Source: Phycicoccus sp. HDW14
GTDB taxonomy: Bacteria; Actinomycetota; Actinomycetes; Actinomycetales; Dermatophilaceae
DNA: 64,000 nt
NCBI RefSeq assembly: GCF_011383005.1
Contig: NZ_CP049935.1
Span: 2,976,001-3,040,000, forward strand
Direction of reading: 5' to 3'
Part shown: piece after piece, positions 19,208 to 27,877 of the stretch
Layout of the letters: each line of letters begins with the position of its first letter
Numbering within the stretch: position 1 is the first letter of the stretch
Position numbers and translations under genes: made by a program
The notes under the pieces: generated by a model
Database searches by the model: none
What the model was told of the DNA's origin: nothing
Seen by the model: the letters and a program-made list of their open reading frames with translations, nothing else

Positions 19208-20686
19208 TCAGGGTTCGGAGGGTGACGGCCCGGCGGGCGTTCCGGTGGGGCGGGAGAGGCGGTCGAGGACCCCGAGGAGCAGCGCCTCCCGCAGCCGCGG
19301 CGGGCAGGCGTCGAGGAGGGCGTTGACCGGGGCCATCCGGGTGGGCAGCTCGAGGGCGCCGCCGTCGCCGGCCAGCCCGGCCGCAGCGAGCAGGCCGGCG
19401 AACGCGGCGTCGTCGAGGCCGGCCGGGTCGAGGGCGGCGAGCATCCCGCCGAGGGACGGGTCGACACCGACCGGGCCGGCGGCGCGGGCGGCCTCCACGG
19501 CCTCCCGCAGCGCCGTGACGAAGTCGGGCACCGACGGCGCGGTCGCCGCCGAGAGCGTCAGGTGCAGCGTCGGCGGCAGGTGACCGAAAGCCATCTGCGG
19601 CTGGACGAACCAGCCCCGCGCCAGCATCTCGTCGGCGATGGTGAAGACGTCGCACGAGCCGTCGGTGGCCAGCGCGAGCAGCGTCGAGTCGGGGGCGATG
19701 ACGACGCGCAGCCCGTCGGTGGCGGACGCGGCCGCGGCCAGCTCGAGCGTGGCGTCCCGGGCCTCGCGGGCCAGCCGGGCGTAGCCGTCGCGGCCGATGT
19801 GCCGGGTGACCGCCCAGGCCGCGGCGAGCGGCCCACCGGACTTCGTCGACTGCATCGTGCTGTTGAGCATCGTGTAGCCGGGCCAGTCGGCGGACGCGAA
19901 GAGGTGCCCGCGCCGCAGGGCGGGATCGCGGTGCAGGAGGAGGGAGACGCCCTTCGGGGTGTACGCGTACTTGTGGAGGTCGACGCTCAGGCTCGTCACG
20001 CCCTCCACCGCGAAGGTCCACGGCGCGACGTCGTCGAGGTGGGGCAGCACCCAGCCACCGATGCAGGCGTCGACGTGGCAGCGGACGCCCCGGGCCGCGG
20101 CCACCGCCGCGACCTCGGCGACCGGGTCGACGACGCCGTGCGCGTAGGACGGGGCGGAGGCGACGACGAGCACCGTCGTGTCGCCGAGGGCGGCGGCCAT
20201 CGCGCCGGGGTCGGCCCGGAGGGTGTCGGGGTCGACGTCGACGACCACGGCCCGGACGCCGAGGTACTTGGCGGCCTTGAGGAACGCCGCGTGGGCCGAG
20301 CTCGGCAGCACCATGCTCGGACGGTCGACGTGGGGCGCCCCCTCCCGGGCGGCGAGGACCGCGAGCAGGATCGACTCGGTGCCCCCCGAGGTGACCGCGC
20401 CGACGAACCCGGACGGGGCGTCGAGCAGGGCCCCGGCCTCGGCGACGAGGTCGTTCTCCATCCGCTGCAACGACGGGAACGCGGTGGGGTCCAACCCGTT
20501 CGACGAGGCGAACATCGACAGCGCCTCGCGACCGAGGGCGTCGGCCTCGGCGAGCCCGGAGTCGTAGACGTAGGCGAGGGTGCGGCCGCCGTGGGTCGGC
20601 AGGTCACCGGCCTGGAGGGCGCGCAGCTCGGCGAGCACGCTGCCGGCGCTGGCTCCGTGTCCGGGTTCGGTGCGGTCGTGGGTCAT
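19208..20686 (-). CDS. PLP-dependent decarboxylase/sphingosine-1-phosphate lyase-like enzyme
   Basis: A 492-aa fold-type I PLP enzyme of the group II decarboxylase/S1P-lyase family. The core shows VTSGGTESILLAVLAARE (phosphate site), VPSSAHAAF-type LPSSAHAAFLKAAKYLG, CHVDACIGGWVLPHLD (Asp for the pyridine nitrogen) and SVDLHKYAYTPKGVSLLLHRD with the Schiff-base Lys. QSTKSGGPLAAAWAV follows. The THKYxYxPKG pattern is typical of the lyase branch. It is coupled by ATGA to an MFS carrier upstream, hinting that the carrier imports its substrate. The reaction is not determined. Confidence 0.82.
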   Translation of the reverse strand: MTHDRTEPGHGASAGSVLAELRALQAGDLPTHGGRTLAYVYDSGLAEADALGREALSMFASSNGLDPTAFPSLQRMENDLVAEAGALLDAPSGFVGAVTSGGTESILLAVLAAREGAPHVDRPSMVLPSSAHAAFLKAAKYLGVRAVVVDVDPDTLRADPGAMAAALGDTTVLVVASAPSYAHGVVDPVAEVAAVAAARGVRCHVDACIGGWVLPHLDDVAPWTFAVEGVTSLSVDLHKYAYTPKGVSLLLHRDPALRRGHLFASADWPGYTMLNSTMQSTKSGGPLAAAWAVTRHIGRDGYARLAREARDATLELAAAASATDGLRVVIAPDSTLLALATDGSCDVFTIADEMLARGWFVQPQMAFGHLPPTLHLTLSAATAPSVPDFVTALREAVEAARAAGPVGVDPSLGGMLAALDPAGLDDAAFAGLLAAAGLAGDGGALELPTRMAPVNALLDACPPRLREALLLGVLDRLSRPTGTPAGPSPSEP

Positions 20687-22023
20687 CGGCGGACCTCCGG
20701 GTCGAGGCGGTAGCGGCGCAGCACCAGGAGGGAGGCGCCGACGAGGAGTGCGGGCAGCACCGTGAAGCCGAGGGCGATGGCCGCGCGTGCCGAGTCGGGC
20801 TGGGCCGCAGCGGCATCCGTCGAGGAGACGTAGCCACCGAGGGCGAGGACCCCGGCGTACAGGAACGGCCCGAGGGCGAGCCCCAGCGTCTCGCCCGCCG
20901 TCCAGACGCCCGTGTAGGTCCCGGCGCGGTCCTCACCGGTGCGGGCGGTGTCGGCGGCGGCGACATCGGGGAGCATCGCGAGCGGGAACATCTGGCAGGC
21001 CGCGTAGCCGATGCCGACGACCCCCACGGTCACCGCCGTGGCGCCCGTCCCGACCCGGGTGGCCAGCAGGGTGGCCAGGGCGCCGGCGCCGAGCAGCACC
21101 GACCCCCAGACGTAGCCGGTGCGCTTGCCGCGGCGCTCGCCGACCCGCTGCCACACGGGGGTGACGAGGAGCGCCGGCCCGACGAAGCAGACGAAGAGGA
21201 CGGTCGAGGCACCCGGGCTGTCGAGCAGCACGCGGGCGACGTAGTCGACGCCGGCGAGCATCGCGCCGGTCGCGAGCGCCTGGAGCACGAAGACCGCGAG
21301 CAGGGTGCGGAAGCCGTCGGACGCGGCGACGACGCGTAGCTGGTCGCGCAGGCTGCCCCCGGCGGTGGCGGCCCGGCTCATCGGGGCGTCGCGCGTGCCC
21401 CACCACGCCCCGACCGTGCCGACGACGATGAGCACGCCGACGAAGAGCCCGACGCCCCGGTACCCCCACGTCGGACCGAGCGCGTCGCGGACCGCCGGGG
21501 AGAGACCGCCGCTCACGAGGATGGCCAGGGCCAGGACGGCGACGCGCCAGGTCATCAGGCGGGTGCGCTCGTCGTAGTCGTCGGTCATCTCGGCGGGCAT
21601 CGCGACGTACGGCACCTGGAAGAACGCGTACGCCGTGGCGCAGGCGAGGAACAGCACGACGACCCACGCCGTGGCCAGCCCGGTGGGGGAGGTCGGCCCG
21701 GCGAAGAGGAGGACGAAGGCGACCGCCAGGGCCAGGCCGGCGCGCAGGAGGAAGGGGCGGCGCCGGCCGGCCGGGTGCTCGGACCGGTCGCTGACCCTCC
21801 CCGCCACGGGGTTGAGCAGCACGTCCCACGCCTTGGGGAGGAAGACGACGAGCCCGGCGAGCCCGGCCGTCACGCCGAGACGGTCGGTGAGGTACGGCAG
21901 GAGCAGCAGGCCGGGGACGGTGCCGAAGGAGCCCGTGGCGACCGAGCCGAGGCCGTAGCCCCGACGCGCGGAGGCCGGGAGCGCGGTGCGCGCCGCCGGA
22001 GGCGGGGGTGGCGTCGGTGCCAT
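20683..22023 (-). CDS. MFS/GPH-type sugar:cation symporter
   Basis: A 446-aa, 12-helix transporter. The N-terminal GYGLGSVATGSFGTVPGLLLLPYLTDRLG and the loop NPVAGRVSDRSEHPAGRRRPFLL are typical of the glycoside-pentoside-hexuronide:cation family, as is the FFQVPYVAMPAEMTDDYDERTRL-type motif. The 4-base overlap with the downstream PLP enzyme indicates one operon. The substrate is unknown. The gene start overlaps the promoter region of the divergent gene at 22053. Confidence 0.85.
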   Translation of the reverse strand: MAPTPPPPPAARTALPASARRGYGLGSVATGSFGTVPGLLLLPYLTDRLGVTAGLAGLVVFLPKAWDVLLNPVAGRVSDRSEHPAGRRRPFLLRAGLALAVAFVLLFAGPTSPTGLATAWVVVLFLACATAYAFFQVPYVAMPAEMTDDYDERTRLMTWRVAVLALAILVSGGLSPAVRDALGPTWGYRGVGLFVGVLIVVGTVGAWWGTRDAPMSRAATAGGSLRDQLRVVAASDGFRTLLAVFVLQALATGAMLAGVDYVARVLLDSPGASTVLFVCFVGPALLVTPVWQRVGERRGKRTGYVWGSVLLGAGALATLLATRVGTGATAVTVGVVGIGYAACQMFPLAMLPDVAAADTARTGEDRAGTYTGVWTAGETLGLALGPFLYAGVLALGGYVSSTDAAAAQPDSARAAIALGFTVLPALLVGASLLVLRRYRLDPEVRR

Positions 22024-22052
22024 GCCCGGACCCTAACGGGGAAGATGGCCGG

Positions 22053-22685
22053 GTGAGCGCACGTCGGAGGTTCCGGGGGCGGATCGCGGGGGTCGGGTCG
22101 ACGTCCGGGGTCCGGGTCGTCGTCGGCTGGTGGCAGGAGTCGCCGTTCGGGGGCTTCGCCGACGCGATGGTCGAGCGGGCCGACGGGCACCGGGTGCTGC
22201 TCGCACCGAGCGAGGAGGTCGCCGACCTCGTCGCGACGACGTACACCTTCGACGAGGTGCGCATCGAGCCCGTCGAGGTGTTCGCCGGGTGGGCCGACGG
22301 CGACGAGTGGGTGCGCTCGTGGGGCCCCTCGTCACCGTCCCTGTCGATGGCCCTCGACGTCGGCGCGCGGACCGGGCTCGGCCGGCTGCTGCGGACGGTC
22401 CCTCCGGCGCTGGCGACCAGCCCCGCGTTCGCGACCCTCGCCGACCCGTTCGCCCGGATCGCCCTGCGCGGGGTCCGGACCCGCGGCGTGGCCCGCGCCG
22501 GACGACGCGAGTACTACGGCGCGACCGACGTCCGGGCCGTCGAGGGGATGACCGGCTCGTTCGACGGGGTCGACCTCGGGGCCCTGGCCCCGGTCGACCC
22601 GCCGTGCCGGTTCGGCTTCTCCTCGACGCCGCGGCGTCCATCGGTCACCGAGGTGACGACGACCATCGTCGACACCCGCGCCTGA
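22053..22685 (+). CDS. Conserved hypothetical protein
   Basis: A 210-aa soluble protein from GTG 22053 (VSARRRFRGRIAGVGSTSGVR). Visible features include VVVGWWQESPFGGFADAMVE, RVLLAPSEEVADLVATTYTFDEV and a conserved-looking REYYGATDVRAVEGMTGSFDGVDLG. The last of these resembles an actinobacterial family with no assigned function. No signal peptide or membrane segment is seen. It diverges from the MFS gene and ends just before the palindrome that carries the IS481 element. Confidence 0.7.
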   Translation: MSARRRFRGRIAGVGSTSGVRVVVGWWQESPFGGFADAMVERADGHRVLLAPSEEVADLVATTYTFDEVRIEPVEVFAGWADGDEWVRSWGPSSPSLSMALDVGARTGLGRLLRTVPPALATSPAFATLADPFARIALRGVRTRGVARAGRREYYGATDVRAVEGMTGSFDGVDLGALAPVDPPCRFGFSSTPRRPSVTEVTTTIVDTRA

Positions 22686-22740
22686 GCCCCGTGAGGAGTG
22701 GCCGCCCGCGAACGTGTGTGGACGCGCCGGGGAAAGCCGG

Positions 22741-24040
22741 TATTGAGTGACAGGACCTTTCGGACAGGTATGTGACAGGACCTTTCGGACACCGAGTTGG
22801 CCGAGCATTGCTCATGGCCGGGAAGTCGGTGGCGATGGATGCACGCTTGGCGGTGGCGTTCTTGAACGCCGTGGAGGCGGGAGGCACGGTGAGCGCGAAG
22901 TGCGCCGAGCTGGGCCTGAGCCGGGACTCGTACTACCGGTATCGGCGCCGTTTCAGGGAACGCGGCCTGGAGGGGTTGCTCGATGACTCCAGCCGGCCTC
23001 ATTTCTCTCCGACAGCGACACCCCAACCGATGGTGGACCTGATCGTCGCCGAGCGTGACGCGCTCAGGAGGGCCGGCTGGGACGATGGGGCACGCAGCAT
23101 CGGCTCGCGGCTCAGGCGCCGTGAGGTCCCCGCCGTCCCCGACGCTCGGACCATCCACCGGGTCCTGGTCCGCGCCGGGCTGGTCGATCCCCAACCGGCG
23201 AAGCGGCCCCGGGCGTCCTTCCGCCGCTTTGAGCATCCACGCCCGAACGCGTGCTGGCAGCTGGACGGCAAGCAGTGGCTCCTGGCCGACGGTAGGACGG
23301 TGTGCCTGCTGCGGATCATCGACGACCACTCCCGGTTCATCCTGGGCACCCGGGTCGCCAGGTCAGAGAACAGCGCCGACGCCTGGACCTTGTTCAGCAG
23401 GTGCGCCACCCGCCACGGCCCACCGGCGATGCTGCTCACCGACAACTCGCTGGCGTTCAATGCCCGCCGGATCACCGGGGCGATGGGCACGTTCGAGGCC
23501 CAGGTCCACGCCGTGGGCACTCACACCGTCAGCTCCACTGCGGGCCACCCGCAAACCCTGGGCAAGAAGGAACGCGACTGGCAACCACTGAGCCGGTGGC
23601 TGACCGCGCGGGACCCGGCCACCACCATCGAGGCGCTGCAACGGCTCGTCGACGCCTACGACCTGCTCTTCAACACCGACCGCCCTCACCAAGGCCTGGA
23701 CCCCGACCAAACCCCCCACGAGCGGTACACCGCCAGCCCCAAGGCCACTCCCGCCCCGACCCCACTGCCCGGAAGGGCCACCGTCACCCGGCGCGTCGTG
23801 GCTGCCAACGGGCACGTCAACCTCGGCGGCGACGCGGTCACCAGCATCGGCAGCGCCTGGGCCGCAGCCACCGTCACCATCGTCCGGGACGGCCACGACG
23901 CCGTCATCACCCACGACACCCTCGTCATCGCGCGGATACGGATCGACCCCCGCCACCGCTACCAAAACCGCAGCACCTGGAAACCCACACTGTCCGAAAG
24001 GTCCTGACACACCCCGTCCGAAACGTCCTGTCACATGACA
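22741..24040 (+). mobile_element. IS481-family insertion sequence, apparently intact
   Basis: A 1300-bp element flanked by a 14-bp direct repeat CCGGGGAAAGCCGG (22727-22740 and 24041-24054). Both ends carry two ~20-bp iterons related to GTGACAGGACCTTTCGGACA: left at 22747-22766 and 22772-22791; right, inverted, at 24016-24034 and 23991-24010. The outer termini align imperfectly (TATTGAGTGACAGG against TGTCATGTGACAGG). It carries one full-length DDE transposase gene. Long target duplications fit what I recall for the IS481 family. Confidence 0.92.
22814..24007 (+). CDS. IS481 family DDE transposase
   Basis: A 397-aa transposase from ATG 22814. An N-terminal HTH (LAVAFLNAVEAGGTVSAKCAELGLSRDSYYRYRRRF) is followed by a second helical region (DDGARSIGSRLRRREVPAVPDARTIHRVL). 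The RNase H-like integrase core has the DDE residues in CWQLDGKQWLL, AMLLTDNSLAF and GHPQTLGKKERDWQPL. The C-terminal residues TLSERS are encoded inside the right-end inverted repeat. No frameshift or premature stop is visible, so the element could be active. ATG 22835 is an alternative start. Confidence 0.93.
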   Translation: MAGKSVAMDARLAVAFLNAVEAGGTVSAKCAELGLSRDSYYRYRRRFRERGLEGLLDDSSRPHFSPTATPQPMVDLIVAERDALRRAGWDDGARSIGSRLRRREVPAVPDARTIHRVLVRAGLVDPQPAKRPRASFRRFEHPRPNACWQLDGKQWLLADGRTVCLLRIIDDHSRFILGTRVARSENSADAWTLFSRCATRHGPPAMLLTDNSLAFNARRITGAMGTFEAQVHAVGTHTVSSTAGHPQTLGKKERDWQPLSRWLTARDPATTIEALQRLVDAYDLLFNTDRPHQGLDPDQTPHERYTASPKATPAPTPLPGRATVTRRVVAANGHVNLGGDAVTSIGSAWAAATVTIVRDGHDAVITHDTLVIARIRIDPRHRYQNRSTWKPTLSERS

Positions 24041-24098
24041 CCGGGGAAAGCCGGCGCGTCCACACACGTTCCGGGTGGGGCCGAGATGCAGCGGGGGC

Positions 24099-25385
24099 TC
24101 AGGTGCGCGGCGTGATGCGCAGGAGCTTGTCGTCCTGGCCGTTGGTCGTCGTCACGTAGAGGGCGCCGTCGGGGCCGAGGCGGGCCGCCCGCAGCCGTCC
24201 GTAGGGCCCGTTCGTGGCCTTGGGGATGGCGACGTCGGCGACGGAGCCGTCCTCCCGGAGCGTCAGCACGAGCAGCTTGGCGCCCTTGAGGGCGGTCACG
24301 ACCAGGGCCCCGTCCCAGGCGCCCCACTCCCGCCCCTCGAGGAACTCCGCGGCGCAGACGGCCTGGGTCGTCTTCCCCGACTGCCAGATGGCCCGCACGG
24401 CCTTGGGGTAGCGGTCGGTGTCGGTCATCGGGACGGACTCGTCGTAGCCGCCCACCGTGCCGCCCTGGGCCGGGTCCCAGCCGTAGTTGGCCCCCGGCTC
24501 GATGATGTTCACCTCGTCGTTGAACGACGGCCCGTGCTCGGCGGTGAAGATCCGGCCGGTGCCGGGCTGCAGCGCGACGCCCTGGATGTTGCGGTGCCCG
24601 TAGCTCGTGACGTACCGCTGCTTCTCGTTCTTGGCCTTCGCGAAAGGGTTGTCCGGCAACGGTTTCCCGGTGTCGAGGTCGAGCCGCAGGGTCTTGCCAC
24701 CGAGGCTGCTCAGCTTCTGCGGGATGCTGCCGACCGCCGTGTCGCCCGTGCCCACGACGAGGGCCCCGGTGGCGTCGAGCTCGGGCCGGCAGCCGGAGTG
24801 CCGGCCGGTCGACAGGGGCAGGCCGTCGAGCAGGGTCCGCACCCGCTCGGCCGAGCGCCCGTTCGCGGCCAGCCGCCAGGTGACCAGCCGGATGTCGTCG
24901 GGCGCCCCGCCGCGCGCGTGCGTCTGGCAGGTCGTGAACTCGCGGGAGGTCGCGAAGTCGGGGTGGATCACCATCCCCATGAGGCCGCCCTCGGAGTTGA
25001 CGTACAGGTCGCCGAGGGCGGCGCCGACGCGGGTGACCTTCGCCCCCTTGCGCAGCGACGAGACCCGGGTGATGCGGCCCGCGCGCTCGGTGACCAGCGC
25101 CGAGCCGTCGGGCAGGAAGCCGATGTCCCAGCCGTTGCTCAGACCACCGGCGACCTCCTCGACGGCCAGCGCGGGCACCTTCGTGCCGCGCGGGGCCGGC
25201 GTCGGCGAGGCCGGAGCGGTCGTGGAGGGCGGGGCACCGGACCCGGTGGGCCCGGAGGAGGCGGTGGTGCTCGGCCGGGCCGGCACCTCGCCGTAGCCCT
25301 CGTCGTCCGGCGACGAGCAGCCCGCGAGGGCGAGGGCGCCCACGGCGACGAGGGCGGCGGGACGGCGGACGGGCAGGGGGCGCAT
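24099..25385 (-). CDS. PQQ-dependent sugar dehydrogenase, lipoprotein
   Basis: A 428-aa exported lipoprotein. The signal peptide with lipobox LALAGC (Cys about 23) is followed by a Ser/Thr/Pro linker and a six-bladed beta-propeller of the soluble glucose/aldose dehydrogenase (GdhB) type. Motifs include GWDIGFLPDGSALVTERAGRI, GLMGMVIHPDF, RNIQGVALQPGTGRIFTAEHGP, GANYGWDP and GALYVTTTNG. It oxidises sugars at the cell surface, with electrons passed to an unknown acceptor. No PQQ biosynthesis genes are in the window, so the cofactor may come from outside. The gene stands alone beside the IS481 copy. Confidence 0.88.
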   Translation of the reverse strand: MRPLPVRRPAALVAVGALALAGCSSPDDEGYGEVPARPSTTASSGPTGSGAPPSTTAPASPTPAPRGTKVPALAVEEVAGGLSNGWDIGFLPDGSALVTERAGRITRVSSLRKGAKVTRVGAALGDLYVNSEGGLMGMVIHPDFATSREFTTCQTHARGGAPDDIRLVTWRLAANGRSAERVRTLLDGLPLSTGRHSGCRPELDATGALVVGTGDTAVGSIPQKLSSLGGKTLRLDLDTGKPLPDNPFAKAKNEKQRYVTSYGHRNIQGVALQPGTGRIFTAEHGPSFNDEVNIIEPGANYGWDPAQGGTVGGYDESVPMTDTDRYPKAVRAIWQSGKTTQAVCAAEFLEGREWGAWDGALVVTALKGAKLLVLTLREDGSVADVAIPKATNGPYGRLRAARLGPDGALYVTTTNGQDDKLLRITPRT

Positions 25386-25453
25386 GCCCCAGTCTCACAC
25401 CCGGACGCCGACGGGGCCCGGGGACGAGCGTCCGTTCGACGGGGCCGCGGCCG

Positions 25454-25792
25454 TCACGCCGGCAGGTCGCGGACGGCCCGCTCGTAGGCGGCGGCCATCG
25501 CCCCGAGGTCCGCGCGGTAGTCGACGATCCGGCACCCCAGCCCGTTCTTCTTGACGAGGATGCCCTCCTCCGCCCAGGCCTCGCGGGCCCGGTCGAGGAG
25601 CCCCTGCGGCAGGTCGCCGTAGCTGTTCGTGACCCGCCACCAGGTGACGTTGCCGCCGTAGGCCTTCATGATCGACCCGACCTGCCGGGGCCCGATGCCG
25701 ACGAGCGCGGCGACGTCGCCGTACGACACGACGCGGCCGCGGGGCACCTGCTCCACGGCCCGCAGCACCCGCTCCACGACGAGGTCGTCCAC
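25454..25792 (-). CDS. MGMT-fold alkyltransferase-like (ATL) protein
   Basis: A 112-aa protein from GTG 25792 (VDDLVVERVLRAVEQVPRGRVVSYGDVAAL), the DNA-binding half of O6-alkylguanine transferase. Where true MGMT has the reactive PCHR motif, this protein reads NVTWWRVTNSYG, with Trp in place of Cys. It can therefore flag alkylated bases for excision repair but not repair them itself, as known ATL proteins do. The frame is open to 26047, but the extra N-terminus is antisense to the aminotransferase. Confidence 0.85.
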   Translation of the reverse strand: MDDLVVERVLRAVEQVPRGRVVSYGDVAALVGIGPRQVGSIMKAYGGNVTWWRVTNSYGDLPQGLLDRAREAWAEEGILVKKNGLGCRIVDYRADLGAMAAAYERAVRDLPA

Positions 25793-25865
25793 GGCGCCGA
25801 GTCTGCCGGACGCCGGGCCGCGAAACGCCCGAGCGGCCCCCGGGTGGCCCTGACACACTGGCCCC

Positions 25866-27083
25866 ATGCGTCGGATCGTCCAGAGCCAGAAGCTCCAGAA
25901 CGTGCGGTACGACGTGCGGGGACCCATCCTCGTCGAGGCCCAGCGGCTCGAGGCCGAGGGCCACAAGATCCTCAAGCTGAACATCGGCAACACCGCCCCG
26001 TTCGGCTTCGAGGCGCCCGAGGCCATCGTCGCCGACATGGTGCACAACCTCCCCGAGAGCCAGGGCTACGCCGACTCCCGCGGCATCTACTCGGCACGCA
26101 CCGCGGTCGCGCAGTACTACCAGTCGCGGGGGTTGCGCGACACCGGCGTCGAGGACGTCTTCATCGGCAACGGGGTCTCCGAGCTCATCACGATGGTCCT
26201 CCAGGCCTTCGTCGACGACGGCAACGAGGTGCTCGTGCCGGCGCCCGACTACCCCCTGTGGACCGGCGCGGTGTCCCTGTCCGGTGGCACCCCGGTGCAC
26301 TACCGGTGCGACGAGTCGAACGGGTGGAACCCCGACCTCGAGGACATCGAGGCCAAGATCACCCCGAACACCCACGCCATCGTCGTCATCAACCCGAACA
26401 ACCCCACGGGGGCCGTGTACTCGGAGGAGACGGTCCGGGCGCTCGTCGACATCGCCCGCCGCCACGACCTCGTCGTCATGGCCGACGAGATCTACGAGAA
26501 GATCCTCTTCGACGACGCCGTCCACCACCACGCGGCCACCTTCGCCGCCGACGACGTCCTCTGCCTCACCTTCAGCGGCCTGTCCAAGGCCTACCGGGTG
26601 TGCGGGTACCGCGCCGGCTGGGTGATGATCTCCGGCCCGAAGCACCTCGCCGAGGACTTCCTCGAGGGCCTGACCCTCCTGTCGAACATGCGGATGTGCG
26701 CGAACGTGCCTGCGCAGCACGCCATCCAGACCGCGCTCGGCGGCTACCAGTCGGTGTCCGAGCTCATCGGGCCGGGCGGGCGATTCCGCGAGCAGTCGAA
26801 GCTGGCCTGGCGGCTGCTCAACGACATCCCCGGCGTCTCGTGCGTCGAGCCGCAGGGGGCGCTCTACTGCTTCCCGCGCCTCGACCCGGAGGTCTACCCG
26901 ATCGAGTCCGACGAGGCCTTCGTCATCGACCTGCTGCGGGCCAAGAAGATCCTCGTCACGCACGGCACCGGCTTCAACTGGTTCGCCCCCGACCACTTCC
27001 GCCTCGTCACGCTGCCCGACGAGGAGGTGCTCACCGAGGCCATCGGTCGCATCGCGGAGCACCTCGCAACCCTCCGAGCCTGA
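25866..27083 (+). CDS. Class I aminotransferase, alanine transaminase-like
   Basis: A 405-aa PLP aminotransferase closely resembling AlaA/AspC-type glutamate-pyruvate transaminases of actinobacteria. It shows KILKLNIGNTAPFGFEAPEAI at the start, GNGVSELITMVLQAF, VPAPDYPLWTGAV, INPNNPTGAVYS and VMADEIYEKILFDD. FSGLSKAYRVCGYRAGWV has the Schiff-base Lys. It probably interconverts alanine and pyruvate. The next gene begins 5 bases after its stop, so it may be co-transcribed with the fluC pair. Confidence 0.92.
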   Translation: MRRIVQSQKLQNVRYDVRGPILVEAQRLEAEGHKILKLNIGNTAPFGFEAPEAIVADMVHNLPESQGYADSRGIYSARTAVAQYYQSRGLRDTGVEDVFIGNGVSELITMVLQAFVDDGNEVLVPAPDYPLWTGAVSLSGGTPVHYRCDESNGWNPDLEDIEAKITPNTHAIVVINPNNPTGAVYSEETVRALVDIARRHDLVVMADEIYEKILFDDAVHHHAATFAADDVLCLTFSGLSKAYRVCGYRAGWVMISGPKHLAEDFLEGLTLLSNMRMCANVPAQHAIQTALGGYQSVSELIGPGGRFREQSKLAWRLLNDIPGVSCVEPQGALYCFPRLDPEVYPIESDEAFVIDLLRAKKILVTHGTGFNWFAPDHFRLVTLPDEEVLTEAIGRIAEHLATLRA

Positions 27084-27087
27084 GCGG

Positions 27088-27498
27088 ATGGCTTCTGCCG
27101 CAGCGCTTCCCGACGCCCGGATGCTCGGAGCCGTCGCGGTCGGCGGCGTACTGGGGTCGTTGGGGCGGTGGGGCGTCGGGCTCGCGCTGCCGCACGCGGT
27201 CGGGGCCTTCCCGTGGTCGACGTTCGTCGTCAACGTGAGCGGGGCCTTCGCGATGGGCCTGCTCGTCGCCTACCTCGTCGACCGGCCGGGGGTGCACCGA
27301 CTGGCCCGGCCGTTCGTCGGCGTCGGGGTGCTCGGGGGCTGGACCACGTTCTCCGCGTTGGCCGTCGACGCCGTGCAGCTGGGCGCCGGCCACGACGTCC
27401 AGCTCGCCGTCCTCTACGTCGCGGCGACCTTCCTCGTCGGCACGCTGGCCGTCGCGGCGGGCATCCTCGGGGGCCGGAAGGCATGGCCCGGCCCGTGA
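27088..27498 (+). CDS. crcB: Fluoride ion channel FluC/CrcB, subunit 1
   Basis: A 136-aa four-helix fluoride exporter. GGVLGSLGRWGVGLAL, WSTFVVNVSGAFAMGLLVAY (conserved Asn-x-x-Gly) and GVGVLGGWTTFSALAVDA (GGxTTFS motif) are the family signatures. A second fluC overlaps its 3' end by 16 bases. Paired genes of this kind encode heterodimeric channels in Gram-positive bacteria. The five-base gap from the aminotransferase leaves no room for a fluoride riboswitch directly upstream. Confidence 0.93.
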   Translation: MASAAALPDARMLGAVAVGGVLGSLGRWGVGLALPHAVGAFPWSTFVVNVSGAFAMGLLVAYLVDRPGVHRLARPFVGVGVLGGWTTFSALAVDAVQLGAGHDVQLAVLYVAATFLVGTLAVAAGILGGRKAWPGP

Positions 27499-27854
27499 CC
27501 CTCACCCACGCACTCCTCGTCGCCCTCGGTGCCGCCGTCGGGGCGCCGCTGCGGCTCGTCGTCGCGCACTGGACGCGCGAGCGGCTCGGAGCGGCACCGA
27601 CGGTCGGCACGCTGGTCGTCAACGTCGTCGGGTCCCTCGTGCTCGGGGTCCTCGTGGGGGACGCCGTCGGCGGGTCGACCCTCGCGCTCGTCGGCACCGG
27701 CTTCTGCGGCGCCCTGACGACCTTCTCGACCCTCGCCCTCGAGCTGTGGGACGCCCTCGACGACGACCGCCCGGTCGCGGCCGCGGTCACCCTCGGCCTC
27801 TCGCTGGTCCTCGGCATCGGGGCCGCCGCCCTCGGCTACGCCCTCGCCGCCTGA
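27483..27854 (+). CDS. crcB: Fluoride ion channel FluC/CrcB, subunit 2
   Basis: A 123-aa partner of the preceding gene. ALLVALGAAVGAPLRLVVAHW, GTLVVNVVGSLVLGVLVG and GTGFCGALTTFSTLALEL carry the same conserved Asn and GxxTTFS elements. ATG 27483 lies inside the end of the first fluC, giving strong coupling. Divergence between the two copies supports an antiparallel heterodimer rather than a recent duplication. Confidence 0.93.
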   Translation: MARPVTLTHALLVALGAAVGAPLRLVVAHWTRERLGAAPTVGTLVVNVVGSLVLGVLVGDAVGGSTLALVGTGFCGALTTFSTLALELWDALDDDRPVAAAVTLGLSLVLGIGAAALGYALAA

Positions 27855-27877
27855 CGCGGGGCCCAGCGAGCGGCCGG

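Larger units (their letters stand above)
22707..24074. repeat. 54-bp palindromic repeat (copy 1), split by IS481
   Basis: Left arm CGCGAACGTGTGTGGACGCG plus CCGG lies at 22707-22730 and the loop GGAAAG at 22731-22736. The right arm is CCGG (22737-22740) continued at 24055-24074. Removing the IS and one copy of its target duplication restores a 24/6/24 hairpin, the same architecture as the copies at 32541 and 33925. Confidence 0.85.

Noticed and set aside
27083..27088. Possible fluoride riboswitch before the fluC pair
   Set aside because: Only a few bases separate the aminotransferase stop from the first fluC start, so there is no room for the aptamer.
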